Positions 18,356 to 27,434 of a stretch of DNA of 64,000 nt are shown piece by piece. Within the stretch, counting starts at the first letter, position 1, and every line of letters starts with the position of its first letter. The notes beneath the pieces are model-generated. The model was not told where the DNA came from. It saw only the letters and a list, made by a program, of their open reading frames with translations, and made no database searches. A program made the translations under genes and the position numbers. Source of the stretch: Pseudoalteromonas amylolytica (GTDB taxonomy: Bacteria > Pseudomonadota > Gammaproteobacteria > Enterobacterales > Alteromonadaceae); NCBI RefSeq assembly GCF_001854605.1, contig NZ_MKJU01000028.1:187727-251726 (forward strand), written 5' to 3'.

Positions 18356-19343
18356 TAACCCTAACTCGGGATAAAAATTTAAAAACAAGGGATCTATAAG
18401 CCTGTTCCGAGATCAGATCTTTCGACCAAAAAGAAAGTGACCGACTAAGGAACTAACATGAATAAGTTAGTTGAGATATTTACCGATCTCGATGATTTAT
18501 AAAAAGTTTTTTTGCCGAAATGGTACGTCTACTAGATAAAGCAAGGTCAAATAAAAAGAGAAAGGGCTTGTCAGATGACCATGGCTTAAATAATGACTGT
18601 CATTATTCTATTTCATATGTCACATCAGCGAGATTTTAGAAGCTTTTATAAAGGCTACATTGCACGATTTCACAAAAAAACTTTCCGACATTGCTGACCT
18701 ACATAAGGCTTTTAGAGCTTATGCCTCGTGTTGTTTCTCCACTTTCAGGTTATTTTAAAACTCTAAAGTCAATGTATAGTGACATTTACTTTATGGACTC
18801 AACGAGTATCAAAGTCTGCCATAATTTGAGAATACCAAGGCATAAAACGTTTGCTGGTGTAGCAGAACGAGGTAGAGGTACAATAGGCTGGTATTATGAA
18901 TTCAAACTTCACCCAATCATTAATCATAAAGGTGAAATAATTGCCGCAAAAATCACGCCAGCGAATAAGCACAATACAGCACCAGTTGAATAGCTTGCTC
19001 AAAATCTAACAGAAACTTTAATATGGCGACAAAGGTTATATTAGTAACAAATTAGAGCAACTAATGTCTAAGCAAGAGTTCAAGTTTGTCACCAATGTTC
19101 GTAGTAATATGAAAGCTAAAGCTATTTCTGCTTGGGATAAAGCCATGCTATCAAAGCGCTTTATTATTGAAACCGTCAATGACCAGCTTAAGAATATCAG
19201 CTAAGTGTGGAGCACTCGAGGCATAGAAGCTTGCAAAGGTTGATATTAACGGTATTAGGGCCGCTGATTGCGTTCAGTAGCAAAGAAACAAAGCCATCAA
19301 TTACTGTCTTTGAATTGATGGCTTAAACCGTTCTCAGGTCAAT
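18356..19343 (+). mobile_element. Decayed IS982-family insertion sequence
   Basis: The element holds a broken IS982-type transposase gene. Possible degenerate inverted ends are CCCTAACTCGGGATA near 18358 and the region ACCGTTCTCAGGTCAATT near 19326-19343. These ends are weak and were placed mainly because they bracket the transposase. Repeat C starts about 30 bases after the right end, so the IS may have truncated that repeat's left part. Confidence 0.6.
18458..19326 (+). pseudogene. IS982-family transposase, multiply frameshifted
   Basis: Translation across three frames gives an almost continuous IS982 transposase. It starts MNKLVEIFTDLDDF at 18458, continues through a frame containing GYIARFHKKTF, then the longest intact piece (18691-18993) with YFMDSTSIKVCHNLRIPRHK, the DDE-family first Asp and the family's characteristic His/Lys-rich segment, and RGRGTIGWYYEFKLH. 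After a stop at 18991-18993 the homology goes on (YGDKGYISNKLEQ-like, degraded) to FELMA-stop at 19326. Several single-base changes and internal stops make it inactive. No second IS of this type is visible in the window. Confidence 0.85.
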
Positions 19344-19373
19344 TAAACATGTCTCATGTTAAGGGATATGAAC

Positions 19374-19615
19374 AATCCCCACTTTATGCCCCTAAAATGA
19401 TGACGCTTTACAAATTTCAGACACAAAAAAACCCTAACATCAATGTGTTAGGGTTTTCCTAAAAAGCTATTTGGACCTATTTTTACTACATCACACCGCC
19501 CAAACCAGGTTTAAACCTTTGTTTTTATTACCCTATTTACATGGGAGAAAGTGGTAATACCCCTTTCTATACCCCTAGAGTGGGATCAAAGATAAATTTA
19601 TCTATTTTTTCACAC
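19374..19615. repeat. Dispersed repeat copy C with groEL-tail relic and terminator
   Basis: The copy contains the first direct-repeat motif (CCCCACTTTATGCCCCTAAA, from 19377), an intact hairpin (ACCCTAACA...TGTTAGGGT at 19430-19454), a groEL-tail relic at 19486-19513 (CTACATCACACCGCCC, the most diverged of the four) and the second direct-repeat region (ACATGGGAGAAAGT, then ACCCCTAGAGTG). The orientation is the same as in A, B, D and F. It lies between the IS982 remnant and the Gabija-like block. Its left ~100 bases, present in B and F, are missing. Confidence 0.82.
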
Positions 19616-19669
19616 ATTTAAAAATGTGAAGAGAACATGTTGAACTCCAATCATCCCTTAAGACTTTTC

Positions 19670-21436
19670 CTAAGCTCCAATCGGATCACCTAGCACGTTG
19701 TTTTTACCAAATATCCGCTCAAGCACCTCAATTGATTTTGCAGATAACTCCTGTGTAAACAGCAGAGATAGATTGTGCTTGCTTCGCGAACAGCTGACAT
19801 AAAACAAGTTGCGATTCCGTTCAAATGTACCTTGCTTATCTTTAGGGTAGTTTCCATCCATCCACTCTAACATCTGGTTCCAGTTATATTGATTCCAGCC
19901 GCGACCACAAACGACAAGTACATTGTCAAACTCTGCGCCTTTCACACCGTGTTTCGTAGAGAAGGGCGTCTTTGAATCGATGTATTCACTCAGGTTTACA
20001 ACCTCTAAATACTTTACAGCGCGCAACTTACTAAGCTTGTCAACAAATCTCAATTCACTCTCTTCCAGTTCATCATTAGACTTTAATGTAAGCTCCTTAT
20101 ATCGTGTTTCAGCCTCTTCTACTTTTGACGAAAGTCTTGGCACCTTAGTTCTCATCAAAAGATCCAGCAAGTCGCCAATAGTAGAATTGGCTCTTGCATG
20201 CATTACTTTCCCTAGATTGTTAATCAACTCAGTTTTATCAGCTTGGCATTTCAACTGTGGATGGTTTTTCTTTTTGATTTGCAATAGTTCACCATACAGC
20301 TTTTGCTCGTATGCAAGTGCTGTAGGTTCTATCACGTCAAGAAAAAACTGGATATATTTGTCATTTTTTTTGAGATAATCATCTGTGTAACGAAAACAGT
20401 CCGATAGATTCTTAAAGTTCTGTTCACTGGCGATGAGATTGTTTGTTAAGAAAAGGATTTTCGTCTTGTCAGGAGATAAATCCCATCCGTCTCTACGCAT
20501 TAACTTTTTCGTTTTCTCTACATGTTCTCTTACACTATCTTCTGGAAGATCCCCCTTCCAATGCCCACCACCTGAACCATCTCTCCGTACACCTACCCAA
20601 TCATTAGAATGGAAAACTTTTATCACTCCTTCTGAGTCTGGTTCTGATTCAGCTTGGGGGAGGTCAGGTCTCATTCTGTTTAAACAACTGACTATATTTT
20701 TGTCTGATCGGAAGTTTGCTTTCTTTCCGATTTCTACTATTTTTCCTTTGTCACTAGATATCAAACCACAAGCCGAAGAGCCATAGATTTTTTGCCAGTG
20801 ATCGCCGAATAAACCGATAACTACACCAGAGTCATTGTTAATTAGGTTGGAGACAATACTTTCAGCTAGCTTGATATCGGTATCCTGATATTCATCAATG
20901 AATACTATCGGGAATTTGCTTTTTAATAGCTTCTGGAATTTTGGATAAGCAAGTATATGAGCCATCAACGTGATTACATCATCATGGTGCAAATTTATCT
21001 CATATTCATTAATCGCAGGAAATCCAAGCTCATACTTAACCACTTGATCGGTAACGCCCCCTGCCTCATCTATTCGCTGTAGCCATTTTTCACCTAGCTT
21101 CGGGAGGTACTCTCGGAGCTTTACCTGATAGTGCTGAAGTATATTCCAGCAGAACGTGTGAATTGTATCTGCAAAAATAACAGGATGATGGTCCGTTCTA
21201 TCCTTTATTTCATCTTTTGCGACGTTTGTGTATGTAATACAAGCAATCTGCTGCCGATTACCTAAAAATTCATCTGCACGATTGGATATCAGATACTTAA
21301 TCGACTCAATCAAAGAATAGGTTTTTCCCGCACCTGCACCAGCTTCCAAACGGAAACTCTGGTGTTTGTTGATACAATTTCTGAGCTTCTCTAACGCCTC
21401 GATAGAAGCCTGCTCGGCTGGGCTTATCTTTGTCAT
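19670..21436 (-). CDS. gajB: UvrD/Rep-like helicase, GajB of a Gabija-like defence pair
   Basis: The 588-residue protein is a superfamily 1 helicase. Walker A is AGAGAGKTYSL (about 37-46), motif Ia is ACITYTNVAKDEI, Walker B is VFIDEYQDTD (DExQD box of UvrD-type enzymes), followed by GDHWQKIYG, and late motifs are STKHGVKGAEFDNVLVV and NLFYVSCSRSKHNL. It is shorter than UvrD (about 720 residues), as GajB proteins are. It starts 2 bp after the OLD-type nuclease gene, with the ribosome site GGAGG inside that gene's end. Nuclease-helicase pairs of this type form the Gabija anti-phage system, where GajB is thought to sense or process DNA termini. The symbol rests on gene order and domains, not on a database match. 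Confidence 0.75.
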   Translation of the reverse strand: MTKISPAEQASIEALEKLRNCINKHQSFRLEAGAGAGKTYSLIESIKYLISNRADEFLGNRQQIACITYTNVAKDEIKDRTDHHPVIFADTIHTFCWNILQHYQVKLREYLPKLGEKWLQRIDEAGGVTDQVVKYELGFPAINEYEINLHHDDVITLMAHILAYPKFQKLLKSKFPIVFIDEYQDTDIKLAESIVSNLINNDSGVVIGLFGDHWQKIYGSSACGLISSDKGKIVEIGKKANFRSDKNIVSCLNRMRPDLPQAESEPDSEGVIKVFHSNDWVGVRRDGSGGGHWKGDLPEDSVREHVEKTKKLMRRDGWDLSPDKTKILFLTNNLIASEQNFKNLSDCFRYTDDYLKKNDKYIQFFLDVIEPTALAYEQKLYGELLQIKKKNHPQLKCQADKTELINNLGKVMHARANSTIGDLLDLLMRTKVPRLSSKVEEAETRYKELTLKSNDELEESELRFVDKLSKLRAVKYLEVVNLSEYIDSKTPFSTKHGVKGAEFDNVLVVCGRGWNQYNWNQMLEWMDGNYPKDKQGTFERNRNLFYVSCSRSKHNLSLLFTQELSAKSIEVLERIFGKNNVLGDPIGA

Positions 21437-21438
21437 GG

Positions 21439-23439
21439 CTAAGCCTCCTCCGCTTTGACTGCATCATCGCTATCTAGCCACTCTAACCCTTCACAAATAT
21501 ATTTAGGCACGACCCAATCTGTTGTTTTAATAGAATACTCAATGGCAAAATTGGCCTTGCTATCTTTTCCTATATCCTTAGCCCTTTCAAAAACGCGACG
21601 CTCCAACTCTACCCCTTCTAAATCATGTAAACCGAATAGGTTTACATTGGCCAAAATAAAAGCATCTTCAAAGCTACGTCCGCATAGAGCTTTTTCATCT
21701 TCGTCGATCTGAAATGCTAATCTCCGACATCCTGAAACTTTGGAGTTCTCTTCTTTGGCACTAATATCATCTAAACTTGCATACCCTTTCATACCAAACC
21801 AATTTGACAGGCCTGCATTACTTGAATGTGTACCTTCATTCACACAGGAAGCCGGATATGTTGCTCTCTTCTCACCCTCGGTCTTCTTTACTGAATCTAA
21901 ATCAGTAATGAACAATGTCTTAAGTTCAAGAAAGTCAATGAATTTATAAAAATGATGAGCATATGCGCCGCCCACCTCGACTACAGACATATACTTTCTG
22001 CGCAAACCGCACTGTTTCAAATCATCCACTTTTTTGATCATCTCGGGCAGAAGAATTCTTTCAGTAGCGCCTTCAATAAGAATCGCCCTATCCGCGAAAT
22101 AAAGATCACATTTTGTCAGTGTTAAGTACTTGTGCAAAAATTCCTTGTCTTCCTTGACATCTTCGCTGCCAAACGCTTCTCCCAAGTCTTTTACCTTAGT
22201 TTCTTTTCCACTCTTAGATAAAAAGTAACGCACTTTGCTAAAATCTACTTCATTGGCAATATGGGAAGAGTGCGTGCTGACCACAAACTGAACTGGCCAC
22301 AACTTTCCATCGTTAAGTTGTTTTTGAAACTCTCCGACTATTTCCTCAAGCTGCCGAATGAATACTTCCTGCATTTGTGGGTGAAGGTGCGCTTCCGGTT
22401 CTTCAATGAAGATTAAATGCCCTTTCGGAGGAGTAGGCTGGGACTGAAACTCTCTAAAGTACTCATAGATGCGAAAGAGAATAAAAATCAAATTTCGGAT
22501 ACCTAAACCATTGTAGGTTTCAGGCAGAGTAAAGTGGTCATCGCCTTCGTAAAACACTCTGGTATTACTCTCCAGAAGTGACTTTACATTCAACTCCGTA
22601 GCTGCACTTAAGTTTGGATCTTTCAAGCCTAGATATCCAAATATATTCAGTGTTGGTAAAAGCGATTTAACTTTCCCTTGAAAATCAGTATCGACTTTTT
22701 CTTGCAGTTCTTCTACAACTTTATTGATCTCTTCAGACTTAGCTTTAAATGCCTCAGGCGCTCCAGTGCTGTTAGCACTTTTAAAAATATTTCCCAATGA
22801 TTTACCAAGAACATCTCGCTCACTATGAGTTTCATCATCAAGTCCGCGTTGAGCGTTTATCAAACCTGACAATATCAATCGGTTAAATGCTGAAAACTCC
22901 AGCCTGACTTTATTGCCAGAATTAGTAGGTTCAATGGCATATATAGCGGTTTCGAAATGCTGATTGATAAGGTTTCTTAATTCAGAAAAATATTTCTTAC
23001 GATTAGCGATATCTAAATCCTGAAAAAATTCCTTAATCTTTCCACCTTTTAACTGATAGGAAACCAATACACAGGTTTCGAATAATGTATCGTCGAGGTC
23101 AACTATGAAATCACCTAAAGATCCAAAGTCGTGCTCGTCATCCTTGTAATCGATTCGCAGTTCTAACTCTATCGTTGGTATTAGAGGACGAATCTCTTCA
23201 TCTTCTCGGTTAGCTTTATAGGCATTTAAAGCCTCATTAAAACCAGCTAAGCATGACTGATTAAAATCCTCATAACGGACTTTAACTCCAGCCGGATTTA
23301 AAAAGCTTCGAAATATTTCAGCAAGAGAAGTTTTGCCCGTATTATTACGCCCAACAATAAGGGTTGCTCTGTCATCTAGAGTCAAGCTGACATCTTTTAA
23401 CAGTCTGTAGTTTTTTATACGGGCGCTTTTTATTTTCAT
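21439..23439 (-). CDS. gajA: OLD-family ATPase/TOPRIM nuclease, GajA of a Gabija-like defence pair
   Basis: The 666-residue protein starts with an SMC/RecF-like ATPase half: LTLDDRATLIVGRNNTGKT (Walker A, about 31-38), then a helical insert (about 80-330). The second ATPase half has FIEEPEAHLHPQMQE and VVSTHSSHIANE. A C-terminal TOPRIM domain follows, with ILIEGATERILLP (metal-binding Glu) and TLFITDLDSV (DxD). This is the OLD-family overcoming-lysogenization-defect plan. The gene has a good AAGGAAAAAG ribosome site and the UvrD-like helicase directly behind it. GajA nicks DNA when nucleotide levels fall during phage infection in characterised systems. Here function is inferred. It is some 90 residues longer than the best-studied GajA. 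Confidence 0.78.
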   Translation of the reverse strand: MKIKSARIKNYRLLKDVSLTLDDRATLIVGRNNTGKTSLAEIFRSFLNPAGVKVRYEDFNQSCLAGFNEALNAYKANREDEEIRPLIPTIELELRIDYKDDEHDFGSLGDFIVDLDDTLFETCVLVSYQLKGGKIKEFFQDLDIANRKKYFSELRNLINQHFETAIYAIEPTNSGNKVRLEFSAFNRLILSGLINAQRGLDDETHSERDVLGKSLGNIFKSANSTGAPEAFKAKSEEINKVVEELQEKVDTDFQGKVKSLLPTLNIFGYLGLKDPNLSAATELNVKSLLESNTRVFYEGDDHFTLPETYNGLGIRNLIFILFRIYEYFREFQSQPTPPKGHLIFIEEPEAHLHPQMQEVFIRQLEEIVGEFQKQLNDGKLWPVQFVVSTHSSHIANEVDFSKVRYFLSKSGKETKVKDLGEAFGSEDVKEDKEFLHKYLTLTKCDLYFADRAILIEGATERILLPEMIKKVDDLKQCGLRRKYMSVVEVGGAYAHHFYKFIDFLELKTLFITDLDSVKKTEGEKRATYPASCVNEGTHSSNAGLSNWFGMKGYASLDDISAKEENSKVSGCRRLAFQIDEDEKALCGRSFEDAFILANVNLFGLHDLEGVELERRVFERAKDIGKDSKANFAIEYSIKTTDWVVPKYICEGLEWLDSDDAVKAEEA

Positions 23440-23604
23440 TCTTTTTCCTTAAAACGAGTGAGATGGAGTTCCTGAGATTCCAAAAAACATAATGCTAAAT
23501 TAAGATATACACAACGAACCACCCAACCTAAACCTCTGCGCTATAAACACTAAACTTGCTTAAAGTGAAAGTACCAAGCGTTGTGACCCACTTTCAAATT
23601 TCTG

Positions 23605-24065
23605 TTAACTAGTGAAACTCACCATGAGCACTTTATCGATGCTACTCATCGGCACAAAGTCTGGGTAACCAATTTCAATTCTTGGTACCACTTTTAGTGA
23701 ATATGCTTTTCCTGCTCCCAGGCAGTCCATAATTGCAGGTTTGAGTATGCATCTTTCGATAGAACTAGCACAGCCATTGCAGCATGCTCTCGAGCAATAT
23801 TTGTAGGAATACACTTAAACAAGTGCTGATATACTTTCTTGTCGTCTAAATTGCGATAATCAAAAAACGACACGCAAGATCGTAAACGAAAGAAACCGTT
23901 TGAATTTCCAAACACTGAACTTCGAGAGCCATCTAAATTGGCAAGCAGCCCCCCAGAAGACAATATCGATTTATAATTTTCCAGAGTTGTGGCGTGAAAA
24001 ACCAACCCGCTCATTTTACTAGCAAAGTCTTCAAAATCATCGATTTTCAAATTACGAACTAGCAC
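23605..24065 (-). pseudogene. Frameshifted small gene upstream of the Gabija-like pair
   Basis: A GTG start at 24065 behind AGAGGGAA opens a frame that stops early near 23694 after ...LQLWTAWEQEK. A -1 shift at the four-A run (23707-23710 on the plus strand) continues into a second frame, AYSLKVVPRIEIGYPDF...VSFTS, ending at 23605. The joined product is about 154 residues. Its start (GLVFHATTLENYKSILSSGG) has the His-x-Thr ... Ile-Leu-x-x-Gly pattern seen in several ADP-ribosyltransferase-fold enzymes; this is a weak hint only. It may be an inactivated gene, a sequencing error, or a gene using programmed frameshifting. The gene is 165 bp upstream of gajA on the same strand. Confidence 0.55.
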
Positions 24066-24315
24066 TTTATTCCCTCTAGAGAAACCTCATTCCCCATCAA
24101 AATGGGGAGGTAAACACCCCACAACGGCCAAAATCACTTACTTCCCAGAATACCAACACAAAACCAGGTGGTAAACAAAAGGTTAAATTTAATGTGTGGT
24201 GCTCAAAGCTATGTCCTAGCTCAACTGCACAGGGCAAAGTTTTGAGAAAAATTAGCCGATCACAACGGACCCACACTGAACAAACCCATTTCCTTTTGTG
24301 CAAGCTACTCCAGAA

Positions 24316-24602
24316 GCAACACATGGGCGTTAAATCGATACCCCACTTTATACCCCTAAAATGATGAAGCTTTAGCAAATTTCAGACACAAAAAAACCCT
24401 AACATCAAACTGTTAGGGTTTTCTAAAGCGTTTAGTGCTTAAGGGCTGATGTTTATTACATCATACCGCCCATATAGAGCTTAAGATTTTGTTTTCATTG
24501 AATTATCAACACGGGAGAAAGTAGTGACACCCCACCTTATACCCCTAGAGTGAAATAAAAACTAAATTTATTTATTTTTCATGTGGTTATATATATCAAC
24601 AG
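24316..24602. repeat. Dispersed repeat copy D with groEL-tail relic and terminator
   Basis: Starting near AGCAACACATGGGCGTTAA, it holds the first direct repeat (CGATACCCCACTTTATACCC at 24336), a perfect hairpin (AACCCTAAC...GTTAGGGTT, 24393-24422), the spacer CTAAAGCGTTTAGTGCTTAA shared with copy F, a groEL-tail relic at 24456-24482 (TTACATCATACCGCCCATAT), the second direct repeat (GTGACACCCCACCTTATACC) and the T-rich right end. Because its terminator-to-tail spacer equals that of F, D and F form one subtype and A, B and C another. The remainder of the gap 24066-24793 shows no gene. Confidence 0.85.
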
Positions 24603-24793
24603 AACTTCTATTGATACCAAACTGGTATATACCAGAGTGATAATTTACACTTTTTTCGTTGCACATTAGGTCTGAGCCAAATATTAGTTAACAATCGACT
24701 TTGTATTTTTTGGTTCTTTAGTTGAATATGTTAAAGAGAGTACTTAACGTGTCGATAACAAGTTTATAGATTGAAACATACAAGGAAAAAAGT

Positions 24794-25504
24794 ATGAAAA
24801 TTGGTACACAAGGTGGTAACTTGATACAACCAGCCGCTTCTCTCGCCAATAAAGAGCAAGCGTCACCACAAAGCAATAAAGCTGAACTGTCAAATAAACT
24901 AGGCATGCTTGCTGACGTCTATCATAAAAACTCAGTCAAAGATCCTACACCAACTTATGATCGACCCCTTTCAATATCATCTAACGATGAAGTTGTAACA
25001 AAAACGGTAGATGAGGCGCTGGATGATATCGCACTCGCAACCGTTCACCTATACACACCAGGCGGAGAGCTTTCTCAATCAGTTGAGCGAATGACTAAGC
25101 AATACGAAGGTATTATGTCTGAGCTGAATGAACAGCACCCACAGCTTGCAAATAAAGACTGGGGCATTTCGATAACGGAATCTGGCGAATTACAAGTTAC
25201 GGGCTCTTTAACCGAAGATGAACGCACGTTGGTAGAACAAACACTCAATAGCAACGATGAGTTTGTTACCGCTGCAAATGACTTTAAGTCTAGCTATTTA
25301 AAGTATATTGATATGGAAGTACGTGGCTGGGCAAGGTATGACGTTAACGAAGAAAATTTCTCACAAGTTTTTGATCTTAAAGATATGCTAGACAGTTCAA
25401 AGGCCAATGATGAGTTTAAAAGTGCATGGGGTTATGAAAGTAACTGGATGAAGTTACACGATAATATTTCTGCGCAACTGAGTAGTAAAGCAAGTAAATA
25501 CTAA
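24794..25504 (+). CDS. Orphan soluble protein, unknown function
   Basis: The 236-residue protein has no signal peptide or membrane segment and is acidic and Gln/Asn/Ser-rich. It starts MKIGTQGGNLIQPAASLANK, reminiscent of disordered N-termini of secreted or phage-like proteins. The middle (DEALDDIALATVHLYTPG, ERMTKQYEGIMSELNEQ) is helical, and a short alternating segment (WGISITESGELQVTGSL) follows. I do not recognise a family. The ribosome site AAGGAAAAAAGT supports the ATG at 24794. It is convergent with the secreted PPC-type gene across a small bidirectional hairpin, so no operon partner is suggested. Confidence 0.6.
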   Translation: MKIGTQGGNLIQPAASLANKEQASPQSNKAELSNKLGMLADVYHKNSVKDPTPTYDRPLSISSNDEVVTKTVDEALDDIALATVHLYTPGGELSQSVERMTKQYEGIMSELNEQHPQLANKDWGISITESGELQVTGSLTEDERTLVEQTLNSNDEFVTAANDFKSSYLKYIDMEVRGWARYDVNEENFSQVFDLKDMLDSSKANDEFKSAWGYESNWMKLHDNISAQLSSKASKY

Positions 25505-25511
25505 GAGACAA

Positions 25512-25534
25512 AGGACTTCTAAACAACATAGAAG
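25512..25534. terminator. Bidirectional hairpin between convergent genes
   Basis: GGACTTCTA and TAGAAGCCC pair with one mismatch around a 5-7 base loop. It lies between the stop codons of two convergent genes, where a shared terminator is expected. The T-run is short, so efficiency is uncertain. Confidence 0.45.
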
Positions 25535-25545
25535 CCCTCATATTG

Positions 25546-26913
25546 TTATGATGGGTTACTAGAGATTAGATCTTGATCACAAATGTGACCGAAGTAAACA
25601 TAAGGTACATTGTCACCGCCAATACCGATGGTATCTAATCTACCTTTCTCATCAAAACCTCTGTTTGTTGGAATGTCTATGCGCCATAGGCCCACTTCAA
25701 CATCAGAGCGCCATTCATTTTTATAGCCAAAACTATATTCTGTGTGCTCAATGCCAGTGGCATTTGGATTACAAGCACCTAGGTTGATTTGCTCTGAGAT
25801 GGCTCCGTTACCATCCGAGTTTACTTTGTAAGTTGTCAAAGTGTTCTGAGGATCATTGGCATTCTTAATAAAGGTAAATTGTGCGATAGCTCCTTCAATT
25901 GGTGCGCCCGTAGTATCTTTAAGTACCAATGACCAATTTAACTTTCTATATGCTTGCGTTGTAAGATATGGGCCTAAGTAGTGTCTTGCCGAATATGGAA
26001 TACGATTAACGTTACTCTCGCCCGTAATAACATGATTACTAAACGATGCGACTATAGACGCAATATTTAGCGTATAGCTATTTTCTGGGTTAGCTGGTAA
26101 TGCTTTATTTGCGCTGACTCTTAAATTAATCGACTGGTTTTCTTGTAAGTTAGAAATAATTTGATAGGTATTAAGTGTTACGGGTACCCAGCCGCTATTA
26201 TAAATTTCAACTACGTATTCATCACTTAAACCATCAAAAAAACTCAGTGATAAATCTTGTCCTCTAACCGCAGTAAATTGGTAGTAATCAACATCGTTAA
26301 TGCTGTCCATATTACCAACTATCGAATTCTGCCTGTCTGGTAGTACTGTTGATAAAGCCACAGTGTCGTTAAACTCGTAGGAATCAAGGTTGTTAGCAAC
26401 TGCCGCACCGAAGTTATATGCAGCACCGTCTGATTCTATAACTTCCATAAACCAGTAGTAGTGCCCAGGCTCCGTAAGAGCTAAAACAACCTCGTCTTGG
26501 TTATCGGGATTTGCTGAGCTACCAATGGCTGTAAACGTATTATCAGGATTATGTTTGATAATACTTAAGTTAACATTCGTTCCTTGAGACTGACCGACCA
26601 ACAAAGCCGTAGTTTTACTTCTTTCAGTAATTTCAAAGTGGTAACAAATATTATCACCAGCGTTAGAATTGCTAAGTGTATATAGGTTACCTGTAGAAAG
26701 TGTTGGACACTGCGGTGTAATCGCCTCAACAGTTTCAGACTGAATAGTCGCGCCAGTAAAGCGTTTAGTTTGCTTGGCTATAACAGGGGTGTTTAAATCG
26801 TTATTTATAAATTTTTTAACCTGCCCAGCATTTTCCAAATCGTGGTCAATGGCAAGAGTATGCGTTGAAGCTAGAATTGAGAAAAGAGAAAGCGAAAGTG
26901 CATGTTTTTTCAT
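25546..26913 (-). CDS. Secreted protein with two PPC-like beta domains
   Basis: The 455-residue protein has a signal peptide (MKKHALSLSLFSILASTHTLA). Two segments look like bacterial pre-peptidase C-terminal (PPC) domains: about 70-155 (NICYHFEITERSK, LLVGQSQGTNVNLSI, GHYYWFMEV) and about 157-240 (LDSYEFNDTVALSTVLP, DVDYYQFTAVRGQDLSLSF). The second has the typical ExNDT start and VDYYxF core. The last ~190 residues form another beta-rich part (YLTTQAYRKLNWSLVLKD, WRIDIPTNRGFDEKGRL). No protease domain is present, so the protein is an unusual stand-alone PPC protein. A broken relative of its 3' end sits at 12064-12240. It may be an extracellular binding or surface protein. Confidence 0.7.
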   Translation of the reverse strand: MKKHALSLSLFSILASTHTLAIDHDLENAGQVKKFINNDLNTPVIAKQTKRFTGATIQSETVEAITPQCPTLSTGNLYTLSNSNAGDNICYHFEITERSKTTALLVGQSQGTNVNLSIIKHNPDNTFTAIGSSANPDNQDEVVLALTEPGHYYWFMEVIESDGAAYNFGAAVANNLDSYEFNDTVALSTVLPDRQNSIVGNMDSINDVDYYQFTAVRGQDLSLSFFDGLSDEYVVEIYNSGWVPVTLNTYQIISNLQENQSINLRVSANKALPANPENSYTLNIASIVASFSNHVITGESNVNRIPYSARHYLGPYLTTQAYRKLNWSLVLKDTTGAPIEGAIAQFTFIKNANDPQNTLTTYKVNSDGNGAISEQINLGACNPNATGIEHTEYSFGYKNEWRSDVEVGLWRIDIPTNRGFDEKGRLDTIGIGGDNVPYVYFGHICDQDLISSNPS

Positions 26914-27129
26914 ATTTAATTTCCTTATTGAATTTACATTGCGTCACTAAAGTAAACATAAATTTAAACATTTGCAATTGTTTGTTTTTTAACTATTGGC
27001 GTTCGTTTTATATTAGATCTTGTTGAGCTTAAGTAACTTATGTAGGAAGAAGAGCACGGTAGAAAGCAGCGGCCCCATATAGTGCCGCGCCTAGACACTA
27101 GTCACTTAATTTGAACTTCTTTTTAAAGA

Positions 27130-27220
27130 GACATATGAGAGTTAAATCGATACTCCACTTTATACCTCTAGAGCAAACAGAAAATAAACTTATTATTTTT
27201 CATGATGTTATCTATATCTC
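27130..27220. repeat. Dispersed repeat copy E, short form lacking terminator and groEL tail
   Basis: The copy begins like the left side of the first direct repeat (ACATATGAGAGTTAAATCGA, then TACTCCACTTTATACC) and passes directly into the right side of the second one (TCTAGAGCAAACAGAAAATAAA, TTATTATTTTTCAT, GTTATCTATATC). The whole segment between the two direct repeats in copies A-D is absent. It is what recombination between the two direct repeats of a full copy would leave. The rest of the 520-bp gap before the GH23-like gene is AT-rich with no gene. Confidence 0.75.
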
Positions 27221-27434
27221 CTGTTAAGGAAAGAGGACATATCGGTCACAGTCTGTGCAATTAAACACAAATGTTTGATAATCTTACACTTTGCAAGTAA
27301 ACCTAGTTAACTTTGCAATAAAAAGTAAATTGAAAACCTTTACATAGTATGTTTTTTGATCAACATTGTATATTTTATACCTTTGACAGCGATGTCAAAA
27401 TAATATATTTCGATACAACATGAGAAACTAACAT

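Noticed and set aside
18140-18358. 72-codon frame before the IS remnant
   Set aside because: It has no ribosome site, is Cys/Lys-rich without pattern, and partly overlaps the possible IS end.
19345-19370. Inverted match (ATGTCTCATGTTAAGGGA) to the left part of repeat B
   Set aside because: It is only about 18 bases at an IS junction and too short to support an inversion claim.
19670-23439. Plain DNA repair genes (UvrD and RecF-like)
   Set aside because: The ATPase has a TOPRIM domain, the helicase is short and the two are coupled, which fits Gabija better.
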